From Xanthomonas sp. DAR 34887 (GTDB lineage Bacteria; Pseudomonadota; Gammaproteobacteria; Xanthomonadales; Xanthomonadaceae), in the NCBI RefSeq assembly GCF_041245805.1, contig NZ_CP162490.1, positions 2,891,001-2,955,000 on the forward strand: a DNA stretch of 64,000 nucleotides, written 5' to 3'. Shown here piece by piece: positions 37,024-45,788 of the stretch. The notes beneath the pieces were generated by a model. That model was not told where the DNA came from, did no database searches, and saw only the letters and a list, made by a program, of their open reading frames with translations. Position 1 is the first letter of the stretch. Each line of letters starts with the position of its first letter. The position numbers and the translations under genes are program-made.

Positions 37024-37514
37024 ACGCCGCCGGCGCATGCCGCCTCGGCGGCGCGGCGCTGGCCCTGGCCCTGCTCGGCGCGTGCGCCACCACGCGCGGG
37101 CCGGCCAGCGTGCCGACCGCGATCAAGGCCGGGCAGTCGTGGATCGTCACCCGCAACAGCACCGCCGCGCAGGTGCTCGACACCTGCTCGCGCGACAGCC
37201 CCGCGCGCCAGGAAGGCGCGGTGAGCGGCTACTGGGCGCCGAGCGTGGAGCAGATCGCGCAGCTGGAAACCCGGCTGGCGCAACTGCAGCCCGCGATCGC
37301 CGATCCGGGCAGCTACGACCGCCAGTACGTCGGCATCGTCTACCGCGGCAAGCAAGCGATCTACGTCAACGCGTTCAAGCCGCGCGACGACAGCGAGCTG
37401 GATCCCAGCGTCGATGCGGTGCGCGTGTGCGGCGGCGGCGGCAGCTTCTGGGGCGCGGTGTTCGATCCGGACAGCGGCACGTTCTCCGAGATCGCCGTCA
37501 ACGGCGCGAAGTAG
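37020..37514 (+). CDS. Hypothetical lipoprotein coupled to PIN-PhoH
   Basis: A 164-residue protein starting at a GTG that overlaps the PhoH stop by four bases (GTGA). It has a signal with lipobox LGAC (Cys22). The mature part has DTCSRDSPARQEG, GIVYRGKQAIYVNAF and VRVCGGGGSFWGAVFDPDSG, with two cysteines that could pair. I do not recognise a family. The motif GGGGSFWGAVFD and the YVNAF strand suggest a small periplasmic beta-rich domain. The link to PhoH is by position only. Confidence 0.8.
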   Translation: MNAAGACRLGGAALALALLGACATTRGPASVPTAIKAGQSWIVTRNSTAAQVLDTCSRDSPARQEGAVSGYWAPSVEQIAQLETRLAQLQPAIADPGSYDRQYVGIVYRGKQAIYVNAFKPRDDSELDPSVDAVRVCGGGGSFWGAVFDPDSGTFSEIAVNGAK

Positions 37515-37583
37515 GCCGCGACGCATGCGCCGCCCGCCCTCGCCCAGCCCGTCGCGCGCCGCGCGGCGGCGGTGCCGCGGCGC

Positions 37584-38252
37584 ATGAACTTCGAGCTGCC
37601 GCGCTGGGCCTGGGCGTTCGCCGGCGCGCTGGCCTGCGTCGCCGGCATGGTCAACGTGGTCGGCTATCTGGGCTTCGAGCACCAGGCAGTGACCCATCTG
37701 ACCGGCACCACCACCTTGCTGGGCGCGGCGCTGGCCGAGGGCGACATGCGCGTGATCGGCCATCTGCTCGGCGTGGTGCTGGCCTTCCTCGGCGGCGCCG
37801 TGCTCAGCGGCATCGTGATCCAGGACAGCCGGCTGCGCCTGGGCCGCCGCTACGGCGTGGCGCTGGCCCTGGAAGCCGCATTGCTGCTGGCGGCGATGCA
37901 GGCATTCAAGCAGCAGCAGATCCTCGGCGCGCTGCTCGCCGCCACCGCCTGCGGCCTGCAGAACGCGATGACCACCACCTACAGCGGCGCGGTCGTGCGT
38001 ACCACTCACCTGACCGGCATGTTCACCGACCTGGGCATCGGCCTGGGCCAGGCCTTGCGCGGCCTGCCGCTGCCGCGCCGGCGCATTCGCCTGAGCCTGC
38101 TGATCATCGGCGGCTTCCTGCTCGGCGGCGTGCTCGGCGCCCTGGCCTATCGCCACATCGGCTTCGATGCGCTGCTGGTGCCGGCGCTGCTGACCGGCCT
38201 GGTCGGCATCACCTACACGCTGCAGGCCCACTACCGCCGCCAGCAACGCTGA
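37584..38252 (+). CDS. DUF1275 (YoaK-like) membrane protein
   Basis: A 222-residue inner-membrane protein with about six hydrophobic segments, beginning WAWAFAGALACVAGMVNVVGY and containing HLTGTTTLLGAAL and ACGLQNAMTTTYSGAVVRTTHLTGMFTDLG, the two repeated motifs of the DUF1275 family. Function is unknown in general. The ATG at 37584 is favoured over a GTG four codons earlier. It lies downstream of the lipoprotein gene by 69 bases and upstream of thiD by 43. Confidence 0.85.
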   Translation: MNFELPRWAWAFAGALACVAGMVNVVGYLGFEHQAVTHLTGTTTLLGAALAEGDMRVIGHLLGVVLAFLGGAVLSGIVIQDSRLRLGRRYGVALALEAALLLAAMQAFKQQQILGALLAATACGLQNAMTTTYSGAVVRTTHLTGMFTDLGIGLGQALRGLPLPRRRIRLSLLIIGGFLLGGVLGALAYRHIGFDALLVPALLTGLVGITYTLQAHYRRQQR

Positions 38253-38295
38253 GCCCGCGGTCGCCAAGCGGCAGCTGGCGCTGCACAATCGGCGC

Positions 38296-39105
38296 ATGAG
38301 CGAACCCACTGTCGTCTCCGCACTGAGCATCGCCGGCACAGACTCGGGCGGCGGCGCCGGCATCCAGGCCGACCTGAAGACCTTCGCCGCGCACCGCGTG
38401 CACGGCCTGTCGGCGGTGGCCGCGCTGACCGCGCAGCACACCCGCGGGGTCGACGCCGTGCACGTGCCGCCGCTGGACTTCGTGCGCGCGCAGATCGATG
38501 CCTGCTTCGCCGATTTCGACATCGCCGCGGTCAAGCTCGGCATGCTCGCCAATGCCGCGGTGATCCACCTGGTCGCCGATGCGCTGGAGCACCACCGTCC
38601 GCCGTTCGTGGTGCTGGACCCGGTGATGGTCGCCACCAGCGGCGCCAAACTGCTCGAGGACGATGCGCTGGATGCGTTGCGCCGCCGCCTGCTGCCGCTG
38701 GCCACGCTGGTCACGCCGAACACGCCGGAAGCGCAGCTGCTGTTGGGCCGCGCGATCGAGAACGCCGACGATGCCGAACACGCCACCGCCGCGCTGCTCG
38801 AGGCCGGCGCGCAGGCCGTGCTGCTCAAGGGCGGCCACATGGACGAAGGCCATCGGGTCATCGACCGCTACGACGACGGCGTCAGCCGCAGCGAATTCAG
38901 CCATGCGCGGCTGCCGCTGCACGCGCACGGCACCGGCTGCACCCTGGCCTCGGCGATCGCCGCGCAACTGTGCCAGGGGCTGGCGCTGCCGGTGGCCTGC
39001 GAGGCGGCGATCGACTATGTCGCCCGCGCGCTGCAGGGCGGCTACCGCCCCGGCCGCAGCGAGGTGGTGGTGCTGGACCACTTCGGCGCCGCGCGCCACG
39101 CATGA
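38296..39105 (+). CDS. thiD: Hydroxymethylpyrimidine/phosphomethylpyrimidine kinase
   Basis: ThiD phosphorylates HMP and HMP-phosphate in thiamine synthesis. The 269-residue ribokinase-like protein has SIAGTDSGGGAGIQADLKTF at the N-terminus, DPVMVATSGAKLL in the middle and the anion-hole/catalytic HAHGTGCTLASAIAA near residue 213. The stop overlaps the following hydrolase gene (ATGA). No thiamine riboswitch or other thi gene is visible nearby. Confidence 0.95.
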   Translation: MSEPTVVSALSIAGTDSGGGAGIQADLKTFAAHRVHGLSAVAALTAQHTRGVDAVHVPPLDFVRAQIDACFADFDIAAVKLGMLANAAVIHLVADALEHHRPPFVVLDPVMVATSGAKLLEDDALDALRRRLLPLATLVTPNTPEAQLLLGRAIENADDAEHATAALLEAGAQAVLLKGGHMDEGHRVIDRYDDGVSRSEFSHARLPLHAHGTGCTLASAIAAQLCQGLALPVACEAAIDYVARALQGGYRPGRSEVVVLDHFGAARHA

Positions 39106-39938
39106 GCACGCAGACGCCGGCGAGCGAGACGCTGCCGGCCAGCGCCGGCGATGGCCACCGCTGGACGCTGCTCGCACGCATTCCCGCGACGCCGCGCCAG
39201 ACGCTGCTGTGGCTGCCAGCGCTGGGCGTGGCCGCGCGCCACTACCTACCGTTCGCCGAAGCGCTGGCCGCGCAGGGCGTGGCGGTGTTCCTGCACGAAT
39301 GGCGCGGCAACGGCAGCAGCACGCTGCGCCCGTCGCGCACGCAGGACTGGGGGTATCGGCAACTGCTGTGCGAGGACCTGCCGGCCAGCCACGCGGCGAT
39401 CGCGCAGCACGGCGCGCTGCCGCCGCTCATCGGCGGCCACAGCCTCGGCGGACAGATCGCCTGCTGCTACGCCGCGCTGCATCCGCAAGCCTTTTCCCAG
39501 CTGTGGCTGGTCGCCAGCGGCACGCCGTACTGGCGCCGGTTCGCCGCGCCGCGCCGGTATCTGTTGCCGTTGGCGTATCGCTTCCTGCCGTGGCTGGCCC
39601 GGCGCCAGGGCGTGCTGCAGGGGCGCAGGCTCGGCTTCGGCGGGACCGAAGCGCGTTCGCTGATCGCGGACTGGGCGCGGGTGGGCCTGAGCGATCGCTA
39701 TGCGGTCGCAGGCATGACAGCGGACCTGGAAATGCTGCTGGCGCAGCTGAGCGCACCGGTGCGCGGCGTGCTGCTGCAGGACGACTGGATGGCGCCGGAC
39801 ACCTCGCTGCGCGCCCTGCTGCGCAAGATGGCGCTGCGCTCGCTGGACGCGGCGCAGCTGGGCGCCGCGGCCGACCATTTCGCGTGGATGAAGCGGCCGG
39901 CAGCCGTGGCGCAGGCCCTGCTCGGCAGCGCGGACTGA
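39102..39938 (+). CDS. Alpha/beta hydrolase
   Basis: A 278-residue alpha/beta-fold hydrolase with the nucleophile elbow GGHSLGGQ near residue 113, an oxyanion strand in LLWLPALGVAARHY and a candidate catalytic histidine in ADHFAWMKRP near the C-terminus. It begins in overlap with thiD, suggesting co-translation. No signal peptide is seen, so it is probably cytoplasmic. The substrate is unknown; the fold is shared by esterases and many other enzymes. Confidence 0.82.
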   Translation: MSTQTPASETLPASAGDGHRWTLLARIPATPRQTLLWLPALGVAARHYLPFAEALAAQGVAVFLHEWRGNGSSTLRPSRTQDWGYRQLLCEDLPASHAAIAQHGALPPLIGGHSLGGQIACCYAALHPQAFSQLWLVASGTPYWRRFAAPRRYLLPLAYRFLPWLARRQGVLQGRRLGFGGTEARSLIADWARVGLSDRYAVAGMTADLEMLLAQLSAPVRGVLLQDDWMAPDTSLRALLRKMALRSLDAAQLGAAADHFAWMKRPAAVAQALLGSAD

Positions 39939-39957
39939 ATTTTTTCCACGAAGGGCA

Positions 39958-39985
39958 TTGACGGGTCCGGCGGACTCGGTAATAA
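39958..39985 (+). promoter_or_regulatory. Promoter of the first tRNA-Arg
   Basis: TTGACG at 39958-39963 and TAATAA at 39980-39985 are 16 bases apart, and the tRNA starts 16 bases later. A weaker copy (TAGACG and GAATAAT) precedes the second tRNA-Arg near 40194-40222. Confidence 0.65.
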
Positions 39986-40001
39986 TTCCGCTCCTGACGA
40001 C

Positions 40002-40078
40002 GCGCCCGTAGCTCAGTTGGATAGAGTACCTGGCTACGAACCAGGCGGTCGGGAGTTCGAATCTCTCCGGGCGCACCA
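40002..40078 (+). tRNA. tRNA-Arg (anticodon ACG), copy 1
   Basis: A 77-base cloverleaf with acceptor GCGCCCG/CGGGCGC, D arm AGCTCAGTTGGATAGAGT, anticodon stem CCTGG/CCAGG around CTACGAA (anticodon ACG, read as inosine), T arm GGGAGTTCGAATCTCTC and encoded CCA. It is identical in sequence to the copy at 40239. Confidence 0.97.
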
Positions 40079-40086
40079 GTCAGATG

Positions 40087-40119
40087 AAAAACGACAAACC
40101 CGGTTTGTCGTTTTTTTTT
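40087..40119 (+). terminator. Terminator after tRNA-Arg copy 1
   Basis: ACGACAAACC/GGTTTGTCGT hairpin followed by a run of nine T. Confidence 0.9.
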
Positions 40120-40238
40120 GCGTGTTCGCCAGCGCTTTGCGGGCATGCACGCGCACCATCGCGCAGCCCGGCGACGCATCGGCGCACGCCGCTGTAGACG
40201 AATCGGCAGAACTCGGGAATAATCCCGCGCCTGACCAC

Positions 40239-40315
40239 GCGCCCGTAGCTCAGTTGGATAGAGTACCTGGCTACGAACCAGGCGGTCGGGAGTTCGAATC
40301 TCTCCGGGCGCACCA
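40239..40315 (+). tRNA. tRNA-Arg (anticodon ACG), copy 2
   Basis: The same 77-base tRNA repeated 237 bases after the first copy, with its own upstream AT patch and its own terminator. The spacer between the copies differs, but the sequences just before and after each tRNA are similar, consistent with a segmental duplication of gene and terminator. Confidence 0.97.
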
Positions 40316-40326
40316 GTCAGATGAAA

Positions 40327-40356
40327 AACGACAAGCCTGCGCTTGTCGTTTTTTTT
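40327..40356 (+). terminator. Terminator after tRNA-Arg copy 2
   Basis: AACGACAAGC, short loop, GCTTGTCGTT then a T run. It resembles the terminator of copy 1. The following 40357-40685 (about 330 bases) leads to the GH115 gene and shows no other gene. Confidence 0.88.
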
Positions 40357-40685
40357 GCGCGTCCGCCAGGCGTTTACGCCTCGCCACATGCGGCGCAGGG
40401 CCTGCATGGGCGAATCGAGGGAACACGGAAATGCGCTCGCAGTCGCTGCCACCGTTCCCGTTGGCCGATTGCCTGCACAGGCCGGATTTGGCCAGATTCC
40501 GACGGGCATCGCCCCGCAATGATTGCGCTAACATCGGCTGGTCGCGGCGCATGCGCCGATCGGATTCGGCCGGTATTCCCGCGTCGCTTGAGGTCGCGGC
40601 CGACGCGACTGGGACTGGCGGCATTCGCCCACTGCAGCATGGTGCGGAAACCGACACCACTCATGGAGACCAGCGGGGAAAACGC

Positions 40686-43319
40686 ATGGCGAATGTTTTG
40701 CAAGCGAGCAAGATGCGCAGGCCGGCCCGGCACGCGATCACCACCCCACGCGCGATCGTCGCCACCCTGCTGCTGATGGCATTCGGTTCGCCAGCGATGG
40801 CCTGCGACGATCCGGTCAGCGTATGCGCGGCCGCACGAACGGGCAGTTTCGCCCTGATCGAGCGCAACGTTCCTGCCGACGTGTATGTCGACGCCGGCGC
40901 CGATCCAGCGGTGCGCCATGCAGCCGCGAGCTTGCGCGAGGACCTGGAGCGCGTCAGCGGGCATTCGCCATCCGCACCGGCCACGCTGACTGAAGCGCAT
41001 GGCCCGACCGTGATCCTGGGCGTGCTGGGCAAGAGTCCGCTCATCGACGGGCTGGTGAAGCGCGGCACGCTCAAACTCGGCGACCTGGCCGGCGAGTGGG
41101 AAGGCTTTCGCCAGATCGTGGTCGACCGGCCCACGCCGACCATCGCGCGCGCCCTGCTGATCGTCGGTGCCGATCGCCGCGGCGCGGTCTACGGCGCCTA
41201 CGACCTTTCCGAACGGATCGGCGTCTCGCCGTGGGTCTGGTGGGCCGACGTGCCGGTGACCCGCAAGCCCGCGCTCTATCTCACCGCAGGCACCCGCGGC
41301 GACCACCCGCGCGTGAAGTACCGCGGCTTCTTCATCAACGACGAGGATCCGGCGTTCAGCGGCTGGGCGAAGGCCAAGTTCGGCGGCATCAACGCCAAGG
41401 CCTATGCGCACGTGTTCGAGTTGATGCTGCGGCTGAAGGGCAACTACCTGTGGCCGGCGATGTGGGCACCCAGGGCGTTCAACGACGACGACCCGAACAA
41501 CAAGGTGCTGGCCGACGCGATGGGCGTGGTGATGGGCAGCTCCCATCACGAGCCGATGACCCGGGCCCAGGACGAATGGCATCGCCATACCGATCAAGGC
41601 ATCACCGGTGGCCGCTGGGACTACGCCAGCAACGCCGAAAATCTGCGCGCGTTCTGGCGCGGCGGCATCGAACGGATGATGTCCAAGGGCGACGGCGTCG
41701 GCTACGAAAGCCTGATCACCGTGGGCATGCGCGGCGATGGCGACGAGCCGATGGCCGAGGGCGCGGCGACCCAGTTGCTCGAACAGGTGGTCAAGGACCA
41801 GCGCGCCATCATCGCCGAGGTCACCGGCAAGCCGGCACAGCAGACCCCGCAGGTCTGGGCGCTGTACAAGGAAGTGCTCGACTATTACGACCACGGCATG
41901 CGCGTGCCCGACGACGTGACCCTGCTGTTCTCCGACGACAACTGGGGACAGATCCGGCGGCTGCCGGTTCCCGGCAAGGACCGCCTCGATCGCGCCGGCG
42001 GGTACGGCGTGTACTACCACTTCGACTATGTCGGCGTGCCGCGCAACTACAAGTGGATCAACACCAACCAGGTCGCCAAGGTCTGGCAGCAGATGGATCT
42101 GGCCTATCGGCGCGGCGCCAGCAATCTCTGGATCGTCAACGTGGGCGACATCAAGCCGATGGAATACCCGCTGTCGTTCTTCATGCGCATGGCCTGGAAC
42201 CCCGAGGCGATGACGCCCGACGCGCTGCAGGCGTTCCCGCGCCAATGGGCGAGCGCCACCTTCGGCGACGCGCTTGGTCTCGACATCGGCCAGGTGCTCA
42301 CCACCTACGCAACCTACGCTTCGCGCCGCAAACCCGAATTGATCGACTACGACAGCTTCGCCCTCGGCCAGGGCCTTGGGCCGGTTCTGGACGGCGGCGA
42401 ATTCGGTGCACTGGTCGACCAGTGGCGGGCGCTGGCGAAGAAGGTGGAAACGATCAAGGCGCGCCTGCGCCCCGACCAGCAGGACGCGTATTTCCAGCTC
42501 GTCGAGCATCCGGTGCTGGCACTCTCCAATCTCTACGAGATGTATTACGCCACGGCCTGGAATCGCAGGCTCGCCGCGCACAACGACGCGCGCGCCAATC
42601 ACTTCGCCGACATCGTCGAGGCGACATTCAAGCGCGATGCCGAACTGACCGCGCGTTATCACGCGCTTGGCGGCGGCAAGTGGGCCGGCATGATGAATCA
42701 GGTCCATATGAGCTACGTGATCTGGAACGATCCGACCCAGCAGACCATGCCCAGCATCGTCCGCGTGTCGGCAGACACCCCGCCGGACAAATTGGCGGCG
42801 AACATCGTTTTCGGCCGCCCCGACAAGACGCCAGCGCAGGCCGGGACGATCCAGGCGAGCAAATTCGACAGCGCCGCGCAGGGCGCGGGATTGGCCTGGA
42901 AGACGATCCCCGACCTAGGCCGCGACGGCGCCGTCATCGCCTGGCCACAAGGACGACCGGCAACATCGCCGGCCGACCGGATGTGGCTCGGCTACAACGT
43001 TGCGTTGCCCAGCGCCGGAACCGCGCGCGCGCGCATTCGACTGGCGCCGACCCTGGACACGCTGGGCACGCAGGGCGTGCGGCTCGGCGTATCGCTGGAC
43101 GACGGCGACGTGCAGATCCTGACGTCGTCGCTGTCCGCGACCGGCGGTGGCGCCGTGACGCCCGGACAGAAGGCCTGGTACAAAGCCGTGATCGACAATG
43201 CGCAGACGCTCGAACACACCTTCGCCAATGTCGCGGCGGGGCCTCACACGCTAAAGATCTGGCGGATCGACGACAACGTGATCCTCGAGCAGGTGGCCTT
43301 GGAAACGGCCTCGCCATAA
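40686..43319 (+). CDS. GH115 xylan alpha-1,2-glucuronidase, exported
   Basis: An 877-residue family 115 enzyme expected to remove (4-O-methyl)-glucuronic acid from glucuronoxylan. After a signal peptide ending SPAMACDD, the protein has the N-terminal domain with VILGVLGKSPLID, then the catalytic region with YRGFFINDEDPAFSGWAKAK, LKGNYLWPAMW, MGSSHHEPM, FSDDNWGQIRRLP and YYHFDYVGVPRNYKWINT, which are typical of GH115, and a C-terminal beta domain. The ATG at 40686 follows CGGGGAAAACG. It stands alone downstream of the tRNA-Arg pair, away from any visible xylanase gene; whether it came by transfer at the tRNA is a guess. Confidence 0.9.
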   Translation: MANVLQASKMRRPARHAITTPRAIVATLLLMAFGSPAMACDDPVSVCAAARTGSFALIERNVPADVYVDAGADPAVRHAAASLREDLERVSGHSPSAPATLTEAHGPTVILGVLGKSPLIDGLVKRGTLKLGDLAGEWEGFRQIVVDRPTPTIARALLIVGADRRGAVYGAYDLSERIGVSPWVWWADVPVTRKPALYLTAGTRGDHPRVKYRGFFINDEDPAFSGWAKAKFGGINAKAYAHVFELMLRLKGNYLWPAMWAPRAFNDDDPNNKVLADAMGVVMGSSHHEPMTRAQDEWHRHTDQGITGGRWDYASNAENLRAFWRGGIERMMSKGDGVGYESLITVGMRGDGDEPMAEGAATQLLEQVVKDQRAIIAEVTGKPAQQTPQVWALYKEVLDYYDHGMRVPDDVTLLFSDDNWGQIRRLPVPGKDRLDRAGGYGVYYHFDYVGVPRNYKWINTNQVAKVWQQMDLAYRRGASNLWIVNVGDIKPMEYPLSFFMRMAWNPEAMTPDALQAFPRQWASATFGDALGLDIGQVLTTYATYASRRKPELIDYDSFALGQGLGPVLDGGEFGALVDQWRALAKKVETIKARLRPDQQDAYFQLVEHPVLALSNLYEMYYATAWNRRLAAHNDARANHFADIVEATFKRDAELTARYHALGGGKWAGMMNQVHMSYVIWNDPTQQTMPSIVRVSADTPPDKLAANIVFGRPDKTPAQAGTIQASKFDSAAQGAGLAWKTIPDLGRDGAVIAWPQGRPATSPADRMWLGYNVALPSAGTARARIRLAPTLDTLGTQGVRLGVSLDDGDVQILTSSLSATGGGAVTPGQKAWYKAVIDNAQTLEHTFANVAAGPHTLKIWRIDDNVILEQVALETASP

Positions 43320-43604
43320 TCCGCCGTACAGCGGTGGCCCGCGACGCCGAGCGCCAGACTCGCGACCGACGCTCGCAGGCACTGTCTGGATCGGGGCTCC
43401 CTCCCCCGTGGCGTCGGCGATTGTCCGAACCTGCGCATCGGCGCCGCGTGGCGGGCGATATCGATGCTGTCCGGCGTGCACCCAGACCGCAAGCCTCGCA
43501 TGCGCCCGAAGGAATCCGCGTCGGCGCGCCAGCCGGATGAACGTCACGCCTGCGCCTGCGCGCTGCCTGGCGCTATGTCCCGCCCCGGCACAGGCGTCGC
43601 ATCT

Positions 43605-44594
43605 TCATGCCGCGATCTTGCCGTCGATACCGGCCACCTGCGCCGCTGCGCCGTCCTGCAGTTCGATCACCGCATAGCCTGCCGCACGCCACGCGTCCAG
43701 CCCGCCGCGCAGCGGCACCACGTCCTCGTAGTGACGCTGGCGCAGGCGCGTGGCCAGCACCGCCGCCGACACCTCGTTCGGACAGGCGCAGTAGATGACG
43801 ATCTTGCGATCGCGCGGCAACGCCTCGACGATGGCCTCGACATCGCGATCGTCCACCTCCAGCGCGCCGGGAATCGCATACGGCTCGAGCGTGCGATACC
43901 CCGGCGCCCGGATGTCCAGCAGCACCGGCACCGCCTCGCCCTGCATCAACGCGTACAGTTCGTCGACGTCGATGCGCAAGGTTTCCATCGACTTCAGCAG
44001 CGCATGCCGGCGCCAGGCCCGATAGCCGATATAGAGCACCAGCAGGCCGGCCAGCAGCAGCACCGCACGCGTGCCGAGCAGGCTCAGCCAGTCCAGCACG
44101 TCCTGCACCTGGTCGGCGAACGCCAGGCCCAGCAGCAGCCCGCAGCCGGCCCACAGCGCCGCACCCAGCGCGTCGTAGCGCAGGAACGCGCCCGGCCGCA
44201 CCCGCATCGCCCCCGCCATCGGCACCGACACCATCGACAGGCCGGGCACGAACTTGGCCACCGCCAGCACGCGCACGCCCCAGCGGGTGTAGAAGCGCTC
44301 GGTCTGCTTCATGCAGGTATCGCGCGACAGCGACAGGCGGCACAGCGATTGCAGCGTGCGGTTGCCGTAACGGCGGCCGGCACCGAACCAGACCAGGTCG
44401 CCGATCAGGCTGGCCACGATCGAGACCGACAACGCGGCCAGCAGGCTGCTCCACACCGCACTGCCATCGAGCAGCGCATAGGTCGCGCCGACCAGGATCA
44501 GGGTCGGCAGCGCCGGCACCGGCAGCCCCAGCGACAACGCCAGCACGTTGACGAAGACCAGGCCCAGGCCGTAACGCGCGATCAGTTCCTGCAT
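43605..44594 (-). CDS. DedA/VTT-rhodanese fusion membrane protein
   Basis: A 329-residue protein with an N-terminal DedA/VTT-type membrane domain (GLPVPALPTLILVGATYAL, SLIGDLVWFGAGRRYG, KFVPGLSMVSVPMAG; about residues 1-200) and a C-terminal rhodanese domain (about 205-325) whose active loop reads YCACPNEVSA with the catalytic cysteine. DedA proteins are linked to lipid transport and membrane potential; the rhodanese moves sulfur or senses sulfur species. Similar fusions occur in other proteobacteria. It stands alone, convergent with the GH115 gene over a 285-base gap in which I see nothing firm. Confidence 0.88.
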   Translation of the reverse strand: MQELIARYGLGLVFVNVLALSLGLPVPALPTLILVGATYALLDGSAVWSSLLAALSVSIVASLIGDLVWFGAGRRYGNRTLQSLCRLSLSRDTCMKQTERFYTRWGVRVLAVAKFVPGLSMVSVPMAGAMRVRPGAFLRYDALGAALWAGCGLLLGLAFADQVQDVLDWLSLLGTRAVLLLAGLLVLYIGYRAWRRHALLKSMETLRIDVDELYALMQGEAVPVLLDIRAPGYRTLEPYAIPGALEVDDRDVEAIVEALPRDRKIVIYCACPNEVSAAVLATRLRQRHYEDVVPLRGGLDAWRAAGYAVIELQDGAAAQVAGIDGKIAA

Positions 44595-44699
44595 GGCCGT
44601 GCCTGCGCCTGGGGGAGAAAGGGATGCGCCATTATCCTCCCGACGCCGACGCCCGGCGCGCGCGATGGCGCATCACCAGCGGAACAGACCCGCCCACGC

Positions 44700-45626
44700 T
44701 CAGTCCAATCGCGCCTGCAGCCGCGCCAGCCACGCCTCGAACACCCCGGGCTGGCGCATGCGCGCACGCCACCAGGCCAGCGCCGCCCCTTCCTCGCCGC
44801 TGCGCCACGCCAACTGGAACACCTCGTCCGGCTTCGGCTCCTCGACCTGCTTGCGCAGCAGCGCGCCGCGCGCCAGCGCCGCGCGCGCGTAGGGTTCGGG
44901 CAGGAAACCGAAGCCCAGCCCGGCCACCTGCAGCAGATACTTGCTGCGCATGTCCGGCACGGTCAGCGCATCCTGGCCGAACAGCAGCCCGACCGTGCGC
45001 GGCAGCAGCCGCCGCGCCGAATCGGCGACCGCGATCGCGCGATGCTCGGCCAGCTGGCTGCGGCCGAGCGGCTCGGCCGCCTGCGCCAGCGGATGGCTGT
45101 GCGCCACCACGAACACGAACGGCAGCGTGCCCAAGGCTTCGGCCACATAGCCGCCACCGCTGGGCCCCTCCCCGGCCGCGCCGACCAGCAGGTCCACGCG
45201 CCGGTCCAGCAACGCCTCCCAGGTGCCGGACAGCGACTCCTGCACGATCCGCAGCCGGGTCCGGTCGGCGACCGCATAGAACGCGGCGATGTCCTCGGCC
45301 AGGCAGTCCGGCGCGAACACCGAATCCAGGCCCAGCGCGAACTCGGTCTCCCAGCCGGAGGCGACGCGCCGCACCCGCAGCTCCAGATCGCCGGCCGCAC
45401 GCAGCAGATGCCGGCCCTCGCGCAGCAACTCGGCCCCGGCCGCGGTGAGCGCCACCTTCGGCCCCAGGCGTTCGAACAGCTGCACGCCCATGTCCTGCTC
45501 CAGCTTGGCCACCGTGTAGGAAATCGTCGACGGCACCTTGTGCAAGGCCTTGCCGGCGGCGGAGAACGAGCCGCGGCGGTCGATGGCATCGACGATCTGC
45601 AAGGCGTCCAGACTGATCTTGAGCAT
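44700..45626 (-). CDS. LysR-family regulator, divergent from pirin
   Basis: A 308-residue LysR protein: helix-turn-helix in SFSAAGKALHKVPSTISYTVAKLEQDMG (about residues 20-50) and a C-terminal effector domain. It is divergent from the pirin gene across 162 bases, and such pairs usually share regulation. The ATG at 45626 gives the normal family start (LKISLDALQIVDAIDRRGSF). An AT-rich patch CGAATTTTTCGATGATAG just upstream may hold the binding site. Confidence 0.88.
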   Translation of the reverse strand: MLKISLDALQIVDAIDRRGSFSAAGKALHKVPSTISYTVAKLEQDMGVQLFERLGPKVALTAAGAELLREGRHLLRAAGDLELRVRRVASGWETEFALGLDSVFAPDCLAEDIAAFYAVADRTRLRIVQESLSGTWEALLDRRVDLLVGAAGEGPSGGGYVAEALGTLPFVFVVAHSHPLAQAAEPLGRSQLAEHRAIAVADSARRLLPRTVGLLFGQDALTVPDMRSKYLLQVAGLGFGFLPEPYARAALARGALLRKQVEEPKPDEVFQLAWRSGEEGAALAWWRARMRQPGVFEAWLARLQARLD

Positions 45627-45788
45627 TTTCGAATTTTTCGATGATAGATGCCGAATCTATCCGTTTTTCAAACCACGGGACAGCGCGGATACTCTCCCTC
45701 ACCGCAAGGCGGCGACGAAATCGAGCAGATATCGCGACCGCCCTGCCTATCGATCCACTTGCACATACCGCCACTACAGGAGCTTCCC

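Noticed and set aside
38253..38295. Thiamine riboswitch before thiD
   Set aside because: The 43-base gap is too short and lacks the TPP box.
43320..43604. Short minus-strand frame in the gap after GH115
   Set aside because: It overlaps the GH115 end, has no ribosome site and no recognisable motif.
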